Assembly (NCBI GenBank): GCA_011389515.1 | Contig: JAABUA010000021.1 | Location: 1 to 47,743, forward strand | DNA: 47,743 nucleotides | Source of the DNA: Desulfobacteraceae bacterium | GTDB lineage: Bacteria; Desulfobacterota; Desulfobacteria; Desulfobacterales; Desulfosalsimonadaceae | Direction of reading: 5' to 3' | Shown: positions 7,667 through 15,969 of the stretch, in pieces | How the letters are laid out: every line of letters starts with the position of its first letter | Position numbering within the stretch: the stretch's first letter is position 1 | Translations under genes and position numbers: made by a program | Notes under the pieces: model-generated | Seen by the model: only the letters and a program-made list of their open reading frames with translations | What the model was told of the DNA's origin: nothing | Database searches by the model: none

Positions 7667-7920
7667 AAAAACAGGAAATTTTCGAAAAATTCATCGAACT
7701 GATCGAAGAATACGTGAAAGAAAAGGAAAAACTGGAAACCGCTGCAATGGAAACCGCAATTATCGGTGATCTGAAAGTCAACTCCGCCCGTCTGGTCGAC
7801 ATCATCATCAAGGTTGAAGATACATTTGATATCGAGATCGAAGATGATGACGCCGATAAGATCAAAACCATCGGTGATGCGGTGGACATTATCGAGGCAA
7901 AACTCGGCGTAACCCAATAG
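7663..7920 (+). CDS. acyl carrier protein, divergent
   Basis: An 85-aa acidic helical protein with one phosphopantetheine domain. The attachment site reads DLKVNSARLVDIIIKVEDTF, so Ser41 is the probable phosphopantetheinylated residue. The common Asp-Ser-Leu is replaced by Asn-Ser-Ala, which sets it apart from housekeeping AcpP. The start ATG overlaps the KAS stop by 4 nt, with AGGAG upstream inside that gene. The phosphopantetheinyl transferase two genes downstream would make the holo form. It probably carries intermediates for the dedicated enzymes around it. Confidence 0.9.
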   Translation: MKKQEIFEKFIELIEEYVKEKEKLETAAMETAIIGDLKVNSARLVDIIIKVEDTFDIEIEDDDADKIKTIGDAVDIIEAKLGVTQ

Positions 7921-7921
7921 C

Positions 7922-8662
7922 ATGGAACCACGCGCAAAAAGAGCCCTTTGGGTTCAATATATGGCAGGGCGGCTGACGATTTTCATCGCCGCCCCGCTGA
8001 TTCTGGCGGCGATACGGATTGCCGGATACCGCGTACGGGATATTGCAGATATCCGAAAAAAAGTCATCCGTTGGCTTAACGCGCACCCCGGCCCATGGCT
8101 GGTTTGCGCAAACCACCTGACCCTGATCGACTCGGTGATCCTGCTCTATGCCATGATGCCGGTTTCCCGGTACCTTGCCAGATTCGACCAGATGCCCTGG
8201 AATGTTCCCGAAACCATGAATTTCAGCCGGAACAAGCTGCTGCGCATCATATGCTATATCGCGAAATGCATCCCGGTCCAGCGGGGAGGAGATCGTGACG
8301 GGGTAAAAACCCTCCTGGAGAAATGCGCCTGGCTCCTTTCCACCGGCGGAAACCTGATGATTTTTCCCGAAGGCACCCGGTCGCGGACGGGGCGGGTGAA
8401 CACCGTCGATTTTCCTTACGGAACAGGGAGGCTCTTTTTGAAAACCCCGGGATGCCGTGTCATGTGCATATATCTGCGGGGAGACGGGCAGCACACATAC
8501 AGCAATTTTCCACGGCGGGGGGAAACGTTTTCCATGGCCGTTGAAGAATGCTTTCCGAAAACCGGTCTCAAAGGCCTGCGCGCCCAGCGGGATTGCGCAG
8601 GACAGATCGTACGGCACCTTGCCGGGATGGAGAAAAAATATTTTGCATCACGTGGGAAATGA
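7922..8662 (+). CDS. lysophospholipid/glycerol acyltransferase, PlsC family
   Basis: A 246-aa acyltransferase with the family catalytic motif NHLTLID (64-70, His65 and Asp70) and the glycerophosphate-binding FPEGTRS (148-154). A hydrophobic segment at residues 18-36 suggests attachment to the inner membrane. Family members transfer acyl groups from ACP or CoA to 1-acylglycerol-3-phosphate or other lipid hydroxyls. It starts 1 nt after the ACP stop, so it may take acyl groups directly from that ACP and build a specific lipid. Its 3' end overlaps the phosphopantetheinyl transferase. Confidence 0.85.
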   Translation: MEPRAKRALWVQYMAGRLTIFIAAPLILAAIRIAGYRVRDIADIRKKVIRWLNAHPGPWLVCANHLTLIDSVILLYAMMPVSRYLARFDQMPWNVPETMNFSRNKLLRIICYIAKCIPVQRGGDRDGVKTLLEKCAWLLSTGGNLMIFPEGTRSRTGRVNTVDFPYGTGRLFLKTPGCRVMCIYLRGDGQHTYSNFPRRGETFSMAVEECFPKTGLKGLRAQRDCAGQIVRHLAGMEKKYFASRGK

Positions 8663-9287
8663 CATCGTCGACCTGGGCGCACCCGGGGCCAAAAACAAAA
8701 CCGCGCGGTTTACGGCAAAAATTCTTACCCCGGATGAAGCCAGTAATGTCAGGCAGTCTGCCAGCCCCGATGTCCTGCTGTGGGCATTTTGGGCTGCAAA
8801 AGAAACCGCCTACAAGGTGATATCCAAATCCCATCCCGGCGCCGATTTTTCCCCGCTGCGATATCATACGGCATTCTCCCGTTCCAACGGACACACATGG
8901 GAAGGCATGGTGGAAACGCCGCACGGCCTTGCGGCGGTGAAAGTACATCTTTTTCACACCCATGTCCACTGCATTGGAACGGACGATATTCACCGCCGCC
9001 TGGACAACGTCCGCTGGGGACAGCAGACAATCGATTCTTCAACATGCGAGTCCACCGCCGTCAGGGAGCTTGCAATCGACCATATCGCCCGCAGCGTCGG
9101 CATAGACTCCCGGGAGATGGAAATCAGAAACGACATCCACAATTACGGTACGGGCCCGCCCATCCTCTACGTCAAGGGCGAAAGAGCCCCTGTCGACATC
9201 AGCCTGAGCCACGACAGGCGGTTCGTGGGGTATGCCTTTGTTTCGTCACCGGTTACAGGTAAAACCGTCTGCCCTGAACAGCTATGA
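8643..9287 (+). CDS. 4'-phosphopantetheinyl transferase
   Basis: About 214 aa. VGNDIVDL near the N-terminus and FWAAKETAYK further on are the two Mg/CoA-binding motifs of AcpS/Sfp-type transferases, which move 4'-phosphopantetheine from CoA to the ACP serine. A third segment, DISLSHDRRFVGYAF, resembles the SHS region of Sfp-type enzymes, and the length also fits that group. No ATG is available: TTG at 8643 has GGAG 10 nt upstream and is preferred over GTG at 8652. The gene overlaps the acyltransferase by 20 nt. The ACP two genes upstream is its obvious substrate. Confidence 0.8.
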   Translation: MHHVGNDIVDLGAPGAKNKTARFTAKILTPDEASNVRQSASPDVLLWAFWAAKETAYKVISKSHPGADFSPLRYHTAFSRSNGHTWEGMVETPHGLAAVKVHLFHTHVHCIGTDDIHRRLDNVRWGQQTIDSSTCESTAVRELAIDHIARSVGIDSREMEIRNDIHNYGTGPPILYVKGERAPVDISLSHDRRFVGYAFVSSPVTGKTVCPEQL

Positions 9288-9314
9288 AGATACCAAACGA
9301 TGACGCATACTTTT

Positions 9315-9334
9315 TGCATTGTCTGAGCCCCGCC
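9315..9334 (-). repeat. family A fragment (loop portion)
   Basis: A 20-base sequence beginning TGCATTGTCTGAGCCCC is identical to 9524-9543 inside copy A3 and in the same direction. The flanks do not continue the match, so this looks like the remnant of a decayed or partly deleted copy. Confidence 0.55.
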
Positions 9335-9441
9335 GAAAGCTATGTTGTAAGTTGGAAGTTGTATGTAAAAACACTTTATTTCAAATATATATGCAAACTG
9401 CCAAATCCTTTTCGGGGGTTTCGCCTTTATATAATTGACGT

Positions 9442-9641
9442 TTTTCCGATGCCGGGGGTGTTGCCCGGAGCAACATTGGGAGGGCCTGGCAGACAGCGCA
9501 TGGCAAAAACAATCCAGGCACCCTGCATTGTCTGAGCCCCGCCAAAGGCGGGGTGAGTTTGCAGGGTGCGTATTGTTGCGCCATAGCGCGGTCGCCAGGT
9601 TCTCACAGTTGATACGGGGAATACCCCCCGGCATCGGAAAA
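9442..9641 (-). repeat. family A structured repeat, copy A3
   Basis: A 200-bp imperfect palindrome with outer arms TTTTCCGATGCCGGGGG and CCCCCGGCATCGGAAAA. It carries the conserved blocks GCAACATTGGGAGGGC, a GCCCCGCC/GGCGGGG hairpin, GAGTTTGCAGG and CTCACAGTTG. The AT-rich end (TTTATATAAT) is on the left. It lies between the phosphopantetheinyl transferase and KAS III genes. Confidence 0.8.
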
Positions 9642-9715
9642 TCATCCGCATGATAATATAAAATTCGATATCGATACCGATACCGCCCCCGAAAATACAG
9701 ACAGGATGAAATCAT

Positions 9716-10855
9716 ATGACATCAGCATCAAAACCAAACATCGTCATCAGCGGTTCCGGCGTGTGGACGCCGCCGGAAACCATCACCAACGAAGAGTTGG
9801 TTGCCAGCTACAATGCCTATGCGGAACGATTCAACCGGGAGAACGCCGCGGCCATACAAGCCGGAAAAACCGAAGAAATGCCGATTTCATCGGCACGCTT
9901 CATTGAAAAAGCCTCGGGAATCAAGTCCCGTTTCGTCTATACAAGAAAAGGAATTCTGGATATTAACCGCATGCGGCCGCATTTTCCGGAAAGAAAAACA
10001 GAAGATCTGAGCATCCAGGCGGAAATCGCCGTGCAAGCCGCCCGAAAAGCAATGCAGAAAGCGAATAAAACCCCTTCTGACATCGATGCGGTGATTGTTT
10101 CCTGCGCCTACACCCAACGGGCCTACCCGGCCATTGCCGTCGAAGTCCAGAATGCCCTGGGCATAACCGGGTTCGGATTTGACATGCTGATGGCATGCTC
10201 GGCGGCAACCTTCGGGCTTCACCGTGCCTCAGACAGCCTGGCGTCCGGCTCGGCCCGGTGCGTCCTTGCCATCAACCCGGAACTGATGACGCCCATGGTC
10301 AATTATCTAGACCGGGAATCCCACTTTATTTTCGGAGATGTGAGCACAGCGGTCATCATGGAGCGGGCGGATACGGTGACGGCCAAAAACAGCTTCGATG
10401 TACTCTCCACAAAGGCGGACACCTTTTTTTCCAACAATATCCGCTCCGGCTTCGGCCACATCTCCCGTGCCACGGATGAAGACCCCTACGGACGGGAAAA
10501 GCTGTTTCACCAGCAAGGCCGGAAGGTATTCGAGGAAGTAAGCCCCCGGGCAGCCCTTCACATGAAAAATCACCTCGCGCAACTGGGATTTTCACCGATT
10601 GACGTGAAACGATACTGGCTCCACCAGGCCAATATCAATATGAACAACATGGTGATGAAGCATCTTTTTAGCGGGTTGGGAAGCCGGGGAGCGGATGCCC
10701 CCACGATTATCGACCGCTACGCCAACACGGCATCCGCAGGGGTCATCATCGCTTTTGACCAGTATAACGAGGATCTCGCAAAGGACGACATCGGCATGAT
10801 ATGCTCCTTTGGCGCAGGGTATTCCGTCGGCAGCCTTGTCCTGAAAAAAAGGTAG
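9716..10855 (+). CDS. beta-ketoacyl-ACP synthase III-like (FabH family)
   Basis: A 379-aa thiolase-fold protein with the KAS III triad: Cys161 in MACSAAT, His303 in LHQANINMN and Asn337 in YANTASAG. FabH enzymes start chains by condensing a CoA-bound primer with malonyl-ACP. It is longer than classic FabH (about 320), with extra residues near 30-60 and 85-100, as in the long KAS III subgroup. The start has AGGAT 7 nt upstream. It is separated from the rest of the locus by repeat A3 but points the same way, and converges on the FAD reductase with 3 nt between the stops. The primer cannot be predicted from sequence. Confidence 0.88.
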   Translation: MTSASKPNIVISGSGVWTPPETITNEELVASYNAYAERFNRENAAAIQAGKTEEMPISSARFIEKASGIKSRFVYTRKGILDINRMRPHFPERKTEDLSIQAEIAVQAARKAMQKANKTPSDIDAVIVSCAYTQRAYPAIAVEVQNALGITGFGFDMLMACSAATFGLHRASDSLASGSARCVLAINPELMTPMVNYLDRESHFIFGDVSTAVIMERADTVTAKNSFDVLSTKADTFFSNNIRSGFGHISRATDEDPYGREKLFHQQGRKVFEEVSPRAALHMKNHLAQLGFSPIDVKRYWLHQANINMNNMVMKHLFSGLGSRGADAPTIIDRYANTASAGVIIAFDQYNEDLAKDDIGMICSFGAGYSVGSLVLKKR

Positions 10856-10858
10856 CAT

Positions 10859-12277
10859 TCAGATTTTATCATACAGGCTGCGGGCCTTTTCGACCCACCT
10901 GGAAAAAACCTGCGGGTCCCATTTGTCCGGATACTTCCGGTAATGCTGGAAAATCTTCTTACCGATGCTGTTGGCCCGGTTCAATTTCATCAGCAGCCCG
11001 GGGCGGGAAAAGCCGCTCGTCAATGTTCGGGAAATATCGGAAATATCCGGCGCTGCAAAGACCCCGTTGATCGCCGGGGTCAGCGTTTTTGAATTCATGA
11101 TTCCCTTTTTCATCAAAAACGAAATTTCTTCGTGGGACAGATCCTGCAGGATGTCCTTTAAGGCGGAAAGCGCTGCAAAATGGCTCCCACGGCCGGAAAA
11201 CCACACGTAGTTGCATGGCCACAGGGATTTTACGGAACAGTCGTTTTTTTTCAGGGCGGCCTGGATGACTCCTGCGGACAGAAGCGCCCCGGTCATTGCC
11301 CCACCCACCCCGCAGCCGGTCGTGGGGATCACCTGCGCGGCGGCATCCCCCACAACGACAAACCCTGCCGCCACAAGTGAAAACGGGGACTTCCCCACCA
11401 GTACGAGACCGCCGCCGCCGCGCAGTTTTTCCCCCGTAATGGAGGGACGGTTGGAAATCATCTCTTCGATAATGGTCATGGGGTCCACCCTGCCGGGCTC
11501 TTCGCGCACCCCGCCGCCGATATCCACCGAATCCGGGTGGTGCAGGTGCGTCCAGAAATACCCCTTGTAGGCACCGTAGCGGTAATGATCAATCAGATCA
11601 TCTTCTTCTGCCCGGCGGGTATCCAGCCTGCGAACGGTGCGGCAGGCATAGGCAAGCTCCGCACCTTCATATTTTCTGCTGATGACGGATGCGCTCGAAA
11701 GTCCCGTCCGCAGAACGGAACCGATGCCCGTTGCATCAACCGTGACCGGCGCGTACACATCAAACGATTGCCGGCCTTCCAGGTCCATTACCCGCATGCC
11801 CTCAACACAGATGTTTTCCAGGTCCGCATCCGTGTTGCCAAGCAGATTTTCGGCCCGGTGCCGGTAAAATATCGTTGCCCCGGCATCACCTGCCCTTTTG
11901 GCAAGCATAAGACCGAGTACTTTCCGGTCTGTGGTGATATACCGGAATTCAACACCCCCGTTGATCGTGCAGGACAGATCCGGAGACCGGATCTCCAGCG
12001 GGGCGATGCAATGGGGTTCAAACAGGTTGCCGTCCTCTTCAGAACGCTTGACCAGGCTTCCGGCAAATCTGCCGTCAACTGCCTCCGGAATGGCAAAACC
12101 GGCCGCTTCCAGGGCATTTTTTTCAACCGCGTCTGACCAGTCATGCCCCAGCGTGTTTTCTTCTTTCGGTTCAAATACGGCGACGGAAACAGACTGTTCG
12201 GCCAGTTTTTGCGCCAGCAGCAGCCCGGCAGGCCCTGCCCCGGCAATAACGACCTGGTACTTTAGTTGCCTATCCAT
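10859..12277 (-). CDS. FAD-dependent oxidoreductase, geranylgeranyl-reductase-like
   Basis: About 472 aa. The N-terminal GAGPAG is the dinucleotide-binding motif, and VVVGDAAAQVIPTTGCGVGGAM is the second FAD-binding motif and conserved tail seen in geranylgeranyl reductases and related flavoproteins. Members reduce isoprenoid double bonds or act on other lipid or aromatic substrates. ATG at 12277 has a GGGGGG run 8 nt upstream; ATG at 12307 would add 10 residues and also has a fair ribosome site. It is transcribed against KAS III. Placement next to the acyl-synthesis genes suggests it modifies the same lipid, but that is inference. Confidence 0.75.
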   Translation of the reverse strand: MDRQLKYQVVIAGAGPAGLLLAQKLAEQSVSVAVFEPKEENTLGHDWSDAVEKNALEAAGFAIPEAVDGRFAGSLVKRSEEDGNLFEPHCIAPLEIRSPDLSCTINGGVEFRYITTDRKVLGLMLAKRAGDAGATIFYRHRAENLLGNTDADLENICVEGMRVMDLEGRQSFDVYAPVTVDATGIGSVLRTGLSSASVISRKYEGAELAYACRTVRRLDTRRAEEDDLIDHYRYGAYKGYFWTHLHHPDSVDIGGGVREEPGRVDPMTIIEEMISNRPSITGEKLRGGGGLVLVGKSPFSLVAAGFVVVGDAAAQVIPTTGCGVGGAMTGALLSAGVIQAALKKNDCSVKSLWPCNYVWFSGRGSHFAALSALKDILQDLSHEEISFLMKKGIMNSKTLTPAINGVFAAPDISDISRTLTSGFSRPGLLMKLNRANSIGKKIFQHYRKYPDKWDPQVFSRWVEKARSLYDKI

Positions 12278-12471
12278 GGATGCAGCCCCCCCCTTTTCCA
12301 AGCACATTCATCATCCCTTTACGCTTCCAAAACGGTCTTCGATCATATATAATAGATGTAGATCAATTGCGGCGCATTTGTCGACCAGGAAAATAGATAG
12401 CGCCATCTGAAATCAGACTTTTACGAGTCCATCAAAAATACCGATTGAAAAAAACCGGTTTTTTTCCTGAC

Positions 12472-12957
12472 ATGAGCGACACGATAAACACCATAGGACT
12501 GATATCGGATACCCATGGGCTGCTGCGCAAAAGCGCCGTAGATGCATTGGCGGGCGTTGATATGATCCTCCATGCCGGAGATATCGACAACATCACGGTT
12601 ATCGAAGAACTTGAAATGATCGCCCCGGTCCATGCGGTCCGCGGCAACATGGATTTCAAACCCGGCGTTACCGCGCTTCCGAACTATCTTCGGGTAATGG
12701 CCGGCTCGATACAAATCGGGATTATCCATGACAGACATCGCCTGGGAATCCATCCGGCCCGCGAAGGGATTTCCGTCATCGTCCATGGCCACACACACAA
12801 AGCATCCATTGAGGACACCGGCGGCGTCCTGTATGTCAACCCGGGGAGCGCAGGCCCCAGACGGTCAAACCGGCATGCTTCGGTGGGGATCATCACGTTG
12901 AAAAACGGAAGGATCATCCCGGCCATCGTGCCCATTTCAGACGGAGTTGGCTCTTGA
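12472..12957 (+). CDS. YfcE/MJ0936-family metallophosphoesterase
   Basis: A 161-aa calcineurin-fold phosphoesterase with the metal-binding motifs in order: SDTHG (12-16), HAGDID, RGNMD, IIHD and HGHTHK. Family members hydrolyse phosphodiesters such as bis-p-nitrophenyl phosphate or 2',3'-cyclic nucleotides with Mn or Ni; the true substrate is usually unknown. Length is normal (150-185). The ATG at 12472 is chosen because translation from there begins at the first beta strand; a TTG at 12445 is possible, and no clear ribosome site is seen for either. It converges on the cupin gene at 12984. Confidence 0.88.
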   Translation: MSDTINTIGLISDTHGLLRKSAVDALAGVDMILHAGDIDNITVIEELEMIAPVHAVRGNMDFKPGVTALPNYLRVMAGSIQIGIIHDRHRLGIHPAREGISVIVHGHTHKASIEDTGGVLYVNPGSAGPRRSNRHASVGIITLKNGRIIPAIVPISDGVGS

Positions 12958-12983
12958 AGAAAAAACGCCGGCCGCAATTGCCG

Positions 12984-13322
12984 TCAATGGTGATGCCCCT
13001 CTTCGGAATGCCCACCGGAGATGATGTAGACAGCCTCTTGGCTTCCCGTATTTTCAAGAAAAATCGAGGTATCCCCGGCACAATGAAACGCGCATCCCTC
13101 TTCCAGGCGGCCGTCCATCGCCCCTGTAAGATCAAACCCTCCCCTTGCGGCAAGAACAATTTCCTCGTGCCCCTTTCCCGGATTTACCAGCCGCCCTTTT
13201 TCACCGGGTTTTACAATGCCGTAAATCATGTAACAGGCGTGACTCCCCGTATCTGAAAGCCCGAGAACGGACTCCCCTTGTTTGGCCGCAATGGCCCTTT
13301 TTTTCAGCTCGATTGCTTTCAA
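12984..13322 (-). CDS. small cupin-domain protein
   Basis: About 112 aa, mostly one beta-barrel cupin. HEEIVLAARGGFDL fits cupin motif 1, and a Gly/Ala/His segment near CAFHCAGD fits motif 2. The C-terminus is His-rich (HSEEGHHH) and may bind metal. No ATG precedes the domain. TTG at 13322 has AGGAGG 5 nt upstream and is the best start; the frame is open upstream to the radical SAM stop at 13418, but no start there has a ribosome site. It is the last gene of the minus-strand radical SAM cluster and may bind a metal or the modified product; the role is unknown. Confidence 0.65.
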   Translation of the reverse strand: MKAIELKKRAIAAKQGESVLGLSDTGSHACYMIYGIVKPGEKGRLVNPGKGHEEIVLAARGGFDLTGAMDGRLEEGCAFHCAGDTSIFLENTGSQEAVYIISGGHSEEGHHH

Positions 13323-13417
13323 AACATCCTCCTGAAATATCCGCGTGATAATGCCATGGGCTTTATACTTGCCCGTTACAACCCGTGAACAACAAAATAT
13401 TCTTCCTGCTAAACGTT

Positions 13418-14377
13418 CTACACCCCGCAGCACCTTGGATCCGGCCCGTCCAGATCCCCGGTAAACATGAGGCTCTGGGCCGGACATCCGCCGTGGCACC
13501 GGTCAAACAGCTCGCAATTAGTCCCGGGGCACCGGTTTTTATCAAAATACCGGAAAAAATCCAGCATCGGGTGCTCCCAGATGGACCGGAAATCATCTGT
13601 CAGAAGATTCCCCAGCCGGAAACGGCTGTAGCGGAACAACAGGTAGCAGGGGTAGACGGTCCCGTCCGGCATTACGGCAAGCTTGGTCGTCCCGGCAGGG
13701 CAACGGACGGCATCCGGCATGGGATCATCCCTGTCCGGCAGAAATCCCTGGCAATAGACCCCTTTCAAATTGGGAAGATCCGATTGGATCCGATTCAGGC
13801 CATTGTAAAATTCGCTGAAGCTTCCGCATTCCCCGAGGTCTGTTTCCTGCACGGCGTCCCGGTAAATCAGGCGAAGATCGATGCCGTCCGTATCCAAACC
13901 GGCAAACAGGTCTTTCCCGCGGCTTTTTTTTTCATTTGAAAACAGCGTCTTTATAATGGGCCGGTATGTCTCAATATAATTGCGCAGCCTTTTATCAATA
14001 CATCCGGCGTGGGATCCGGTGTTAAGGGATATGCCGATGCGAAGTGACGTTTCCGGAAAACGACGGGAAAGCCTCTCCAGGATTTCCGGACGCGTGCCGT
14101 TGGAACTCATGGTGGTCATTCGTCCGGCGGATGCGATCATCCCGGTCATGGATTCAATGTCCGGATGAAGGGTCGGTTCCCCCCCTAAAAAATCGATGTG
14201 ACTGATCCCCTGCTCTGCCGCGATGGCGACCATTTTCCTGAAATCATCCGGATCAGTGTCTTCTGCGCCGGCAAGACCCCGGTTGAAGCAGAAGGTGCAG
14301 GCCATGTTGCAGCGCAGAGTGGGATAAAACTGCAGGTACGCCGGTCCGCTGGCTTTCCTGTATGGACTGCCGGCCAT
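13418..14377 (-). CDS. radical SAM/SPASM protein (second maturase)
   Basis: A 319-aa radical SAM enzyme. RCNMACTFC supplies the CX3CX2C 4Fe-4S ligands (Cys23, Cys27, Cys30), followed by FLGGEPTLHPD, the GGE SAM-binding motif. The C-terminal third has a SPASM-like Cys set: YPCYLL, then CPGTNCELFDRCHGGCPA, then CC near the end. SPASM enzymes install thioether, C-C or other links in ribosomal peptides, or act on proteins. The ATG at 14377 has GGGGAG 5 nt upstream. It begins 18 nt after the first maturase, so the two are co-transcribed. Tandem maturases suggest successive modifications or a two-enzyme complex. Confidence 0.88.
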   Translation of the reverse strand: MAGSPYRKASGPAYLQFYPTLRCNMACTFCFNRGLAGAEDTDPDDFRKMVAIAAEQGISHIDFLGGEPTLHPDIESMTGMIASAGRMTTMSSNGTRPEILERLSRRFPETSLRIGISLNTGSHAGCIDKRLRNYIETYRPIIKTLFSNEKKSRGKDLFAGLDTDGIDLRLIYRDAVQETDLGECGSFSEFYNGLNRIQSDLPNLKGVYCQGFLPDRDDPMPDAVRCPAGTTKLAVMPDGTVYPCYLLFRYSRFRLGNLLTDDFRSIWEHPMLDFFRYFDKNRCPGTNCELFDRCHGGCPAQSLMFTGDLDGPDPRCCGV

Positions 14378-14395
14378 CATTTCTCCCCGTGGCAA

Positions 14396-15571
14396 TTAGC
14401 GTGTAATGCCATAACTGCGGCACATGACGGGATCCGGGGACAGCGGCCCGGGGGCGCGGAAGCGGCATCCACCGCGGCATTCCGCAATCACAGGGCAGCC
14501 TTTGCATTCCAAGTCGGACAGGCGGAGATGCGCCACCTTTGCCCAGCACGCTGCAAGCCCTTTTCGGGCGTCGCCGACCGGATCGTCCATGTAAAAACCG
14601 CATTTTGCGGCGCGGCCGTCGGGCATGACCGTCATGAGATGCCGGCCGCAGGCGTATCCTTCCCCATGGCCATCCGAAGATCCGTGATATCCGCCGCCGA
14701 AGCCGTATTCCATCAAGGGGACCGCTTTGTCGTAGTCGACGATGAACTCCTTGTGACCTTCCAGAGAACCGGCCATGCAAAGCACATCGATTCCCCACTC
14801 CAAAGCGCCCATGGTTTCCATGAACGCCGCCATGCGGTCGAACTGATCCAGATTGTACCGGTGGATCATGGTGGAAAAGGAAATATCCATGCCGGCATCG
14901 TGCGCGGCATGAATGCCTTTCAGGGTGCGCGAAAACGTCCCCTTTCCCCGAAGAAGGTCATGCCCCTCCTCCCAGCCGTCCAGGCTGAACTGGATTTCAT
15001 GGACGCCCGGCAGCGTAATTTTTGCCGGGTCGAAGAGCGTGCCATTGGTAAGCAGCACCCGGCGAACCGGCAGCCCGTATATTTGCCGGAGATAGGCACC
15101 AAGGTCCTTGTACACAAGGGGCTCCCCCCCTGAAATCAGAAGGCGGAGTCCGCCCATGTCCGAAAATTCCCGGGTGATGGCCACGGCATCTTCCAGGGGC
15201 ATGCTGGCGGACCGGTCGCCCTCGCCAATGTAGCAATGGGCGCAGCTGAGGTTGCATTGGTGCGTCAGGTGCAGCTCCAGGTACCTCAGGGAAGGAATGG
15301 CCCTTTCCCCCATAAAGACGTCTATGGGATCGGGATATTCGCGGGCCTCTAAAATCTCTTCTGCAATGCAGTATTCAACAAATTCACCTTCAGACGTCAG
15401 TTTCCGCCCGATTTGCGTCCCGTCGCATGCAAGAAGAAAGGCCGCAGCCTTCTCATCAATCTCATAGAGTTCGTCTTTGGATGCAAGGTAGACAAAGGGT
15501 GTTTCAAGATTTTTCAGGGCGGCATCGGGGGCGAGGCGAAGGTATGCGTCTTTCCAGTCAACTGCGGTCAT
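14396..15571 (-). CDS. PqqD-like/radical SAM/SPASM peptide maturase
   Basis: A 391-aa protein. Residues 1-85 resemble a PqqD-like peptide-recognition domain (TPFVYLASKDELYEIDEKAA). Residues 95-280 are a radical SAM core with HQCNLSCAHC (Cys106, Cys110, Cys113) and ISGGEPL. The C-terminus is a SPASM domain with ACGRH, AKCGF, LECKGC and AECRGGC. Carrying its own recognition domain fits an enzyme that binds a leader peptide. It overlaps the Cys-rich helper upstream by 4 nt (ATGA). The 20-aa Cys/Lys peptide at 16028-16090 is the likely substrate. From memory, the layout recalls systems annotated CbpA/CbpB or GeoRSP; I cannot confirm the family. Confidence 0.85.
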   Translation of the reverse strand: MTAVDWKDAYLRLAPDAALKNLETPFVYLASKDELYEIDEKAAAFLLACDGTQIGRKLTSEGEFVEYCIAEEILEAREYPDPIDVFMGERAIPSLRYLELHLTHQCNLSCAHCYIGEGDRSASMPLEDAVAITREFSDMGGLRLLISGGEPLVYKDLGAYLRQIYGLPVRRVLLTNGTLFDPAKITLPGVHEIQFSLDGWEEGHDLLRGKGTFSRTLKGIHAAHDAGMDISFSTMIHRYNLDQFDRMAAFMETMGALEWGIDVLCMAGSLEGHKEFIVDYDKAVPLMEYGFGGGYHGSSDGHGEGYACGRHLMTVMPDGRAAKCGFYMDDPVGDARKGLAACWAKVAHLRLSDLECKGCPVIAECRGGCRFRAPGPLSPDPVMCRSYGITR

Positions 15572-15930
15572 AGGCAGTTCTCCAGGGCGGTCTTGTCAAT
15601 AAGGGAACGGGCCATCAAAAGGGAAAGGAGAATCAGTCCGCCGCAGGGTTCCGCATCGGCAGGCGGATCATCGGAGCGGTATTCGCAGTCTTCGGCCCGG
15701 AATTCACAAGGCCGACAGACGTTTTCAAAAAGAAGGGCATCCCGGTCTGGGTCACGCCAGGCGGATTCGTCCTTGTCCCATGCTGCGGATTCTTCCGGGT
15801 CAAAGAGGGCTTTTTCCCCAAGGGTTTCCGCCACACGGGCACCCAGGCAGGCCATTTCCTCTTTTTCGCCTTCCCGGAAAAACATGCAATACGGGCGGCA
15901 GATATAATCGATGAAATCAATTTTGCTCAT
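15568..15930 (-). CDS. Cys-rich protein of the RiPP locus, unknown function
   Basis: A 120-aa acidic protein with eight cysteines: CRPYC near the N-terminus (11 and 15), one in MACLGA, CRPCEFRAEDC in the middle, EPCGG, and one at the C-terminus (ENCL). I do not recognise the family. The paired cysteines suggest metal or Fe-S binding, or redox chemistry. The ATG at 15930 is preferred; a TTG at 15969 would start inside the upstream terminator region. Its stop overlaps the radical SAM start by 4 nt, so it is translated with the maturases. It may be a partner protein, electron donor or immunity factor; this is inference. Confidence 0.65.
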   Translation of the reverse strand: MSKIDFIDYICRPYCMFFREGEKEEMACLGARVAETLGEKALFDPEESAAWDKDESAWRDPDRDALLFENVCRPCEFRAEDCEYRSDDPPADAEPCGGLILLSLLMARSLIDKTALENCL

Positions 15931-15969
15931 TGTGGCCGGTCCGGTAGGAGACGTTAGAACCCCTCTCAA

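Larger units (their letters stand above)
9288..9715. other. 428-base intergenic gap with one full repeat and a fragment
   Basis: No gene is supported. It contains the family A copy A3, a short fragment of the A loop at 9315-9334, and an AGGAT ribosome site before the next gene. Confidence 0.75.
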
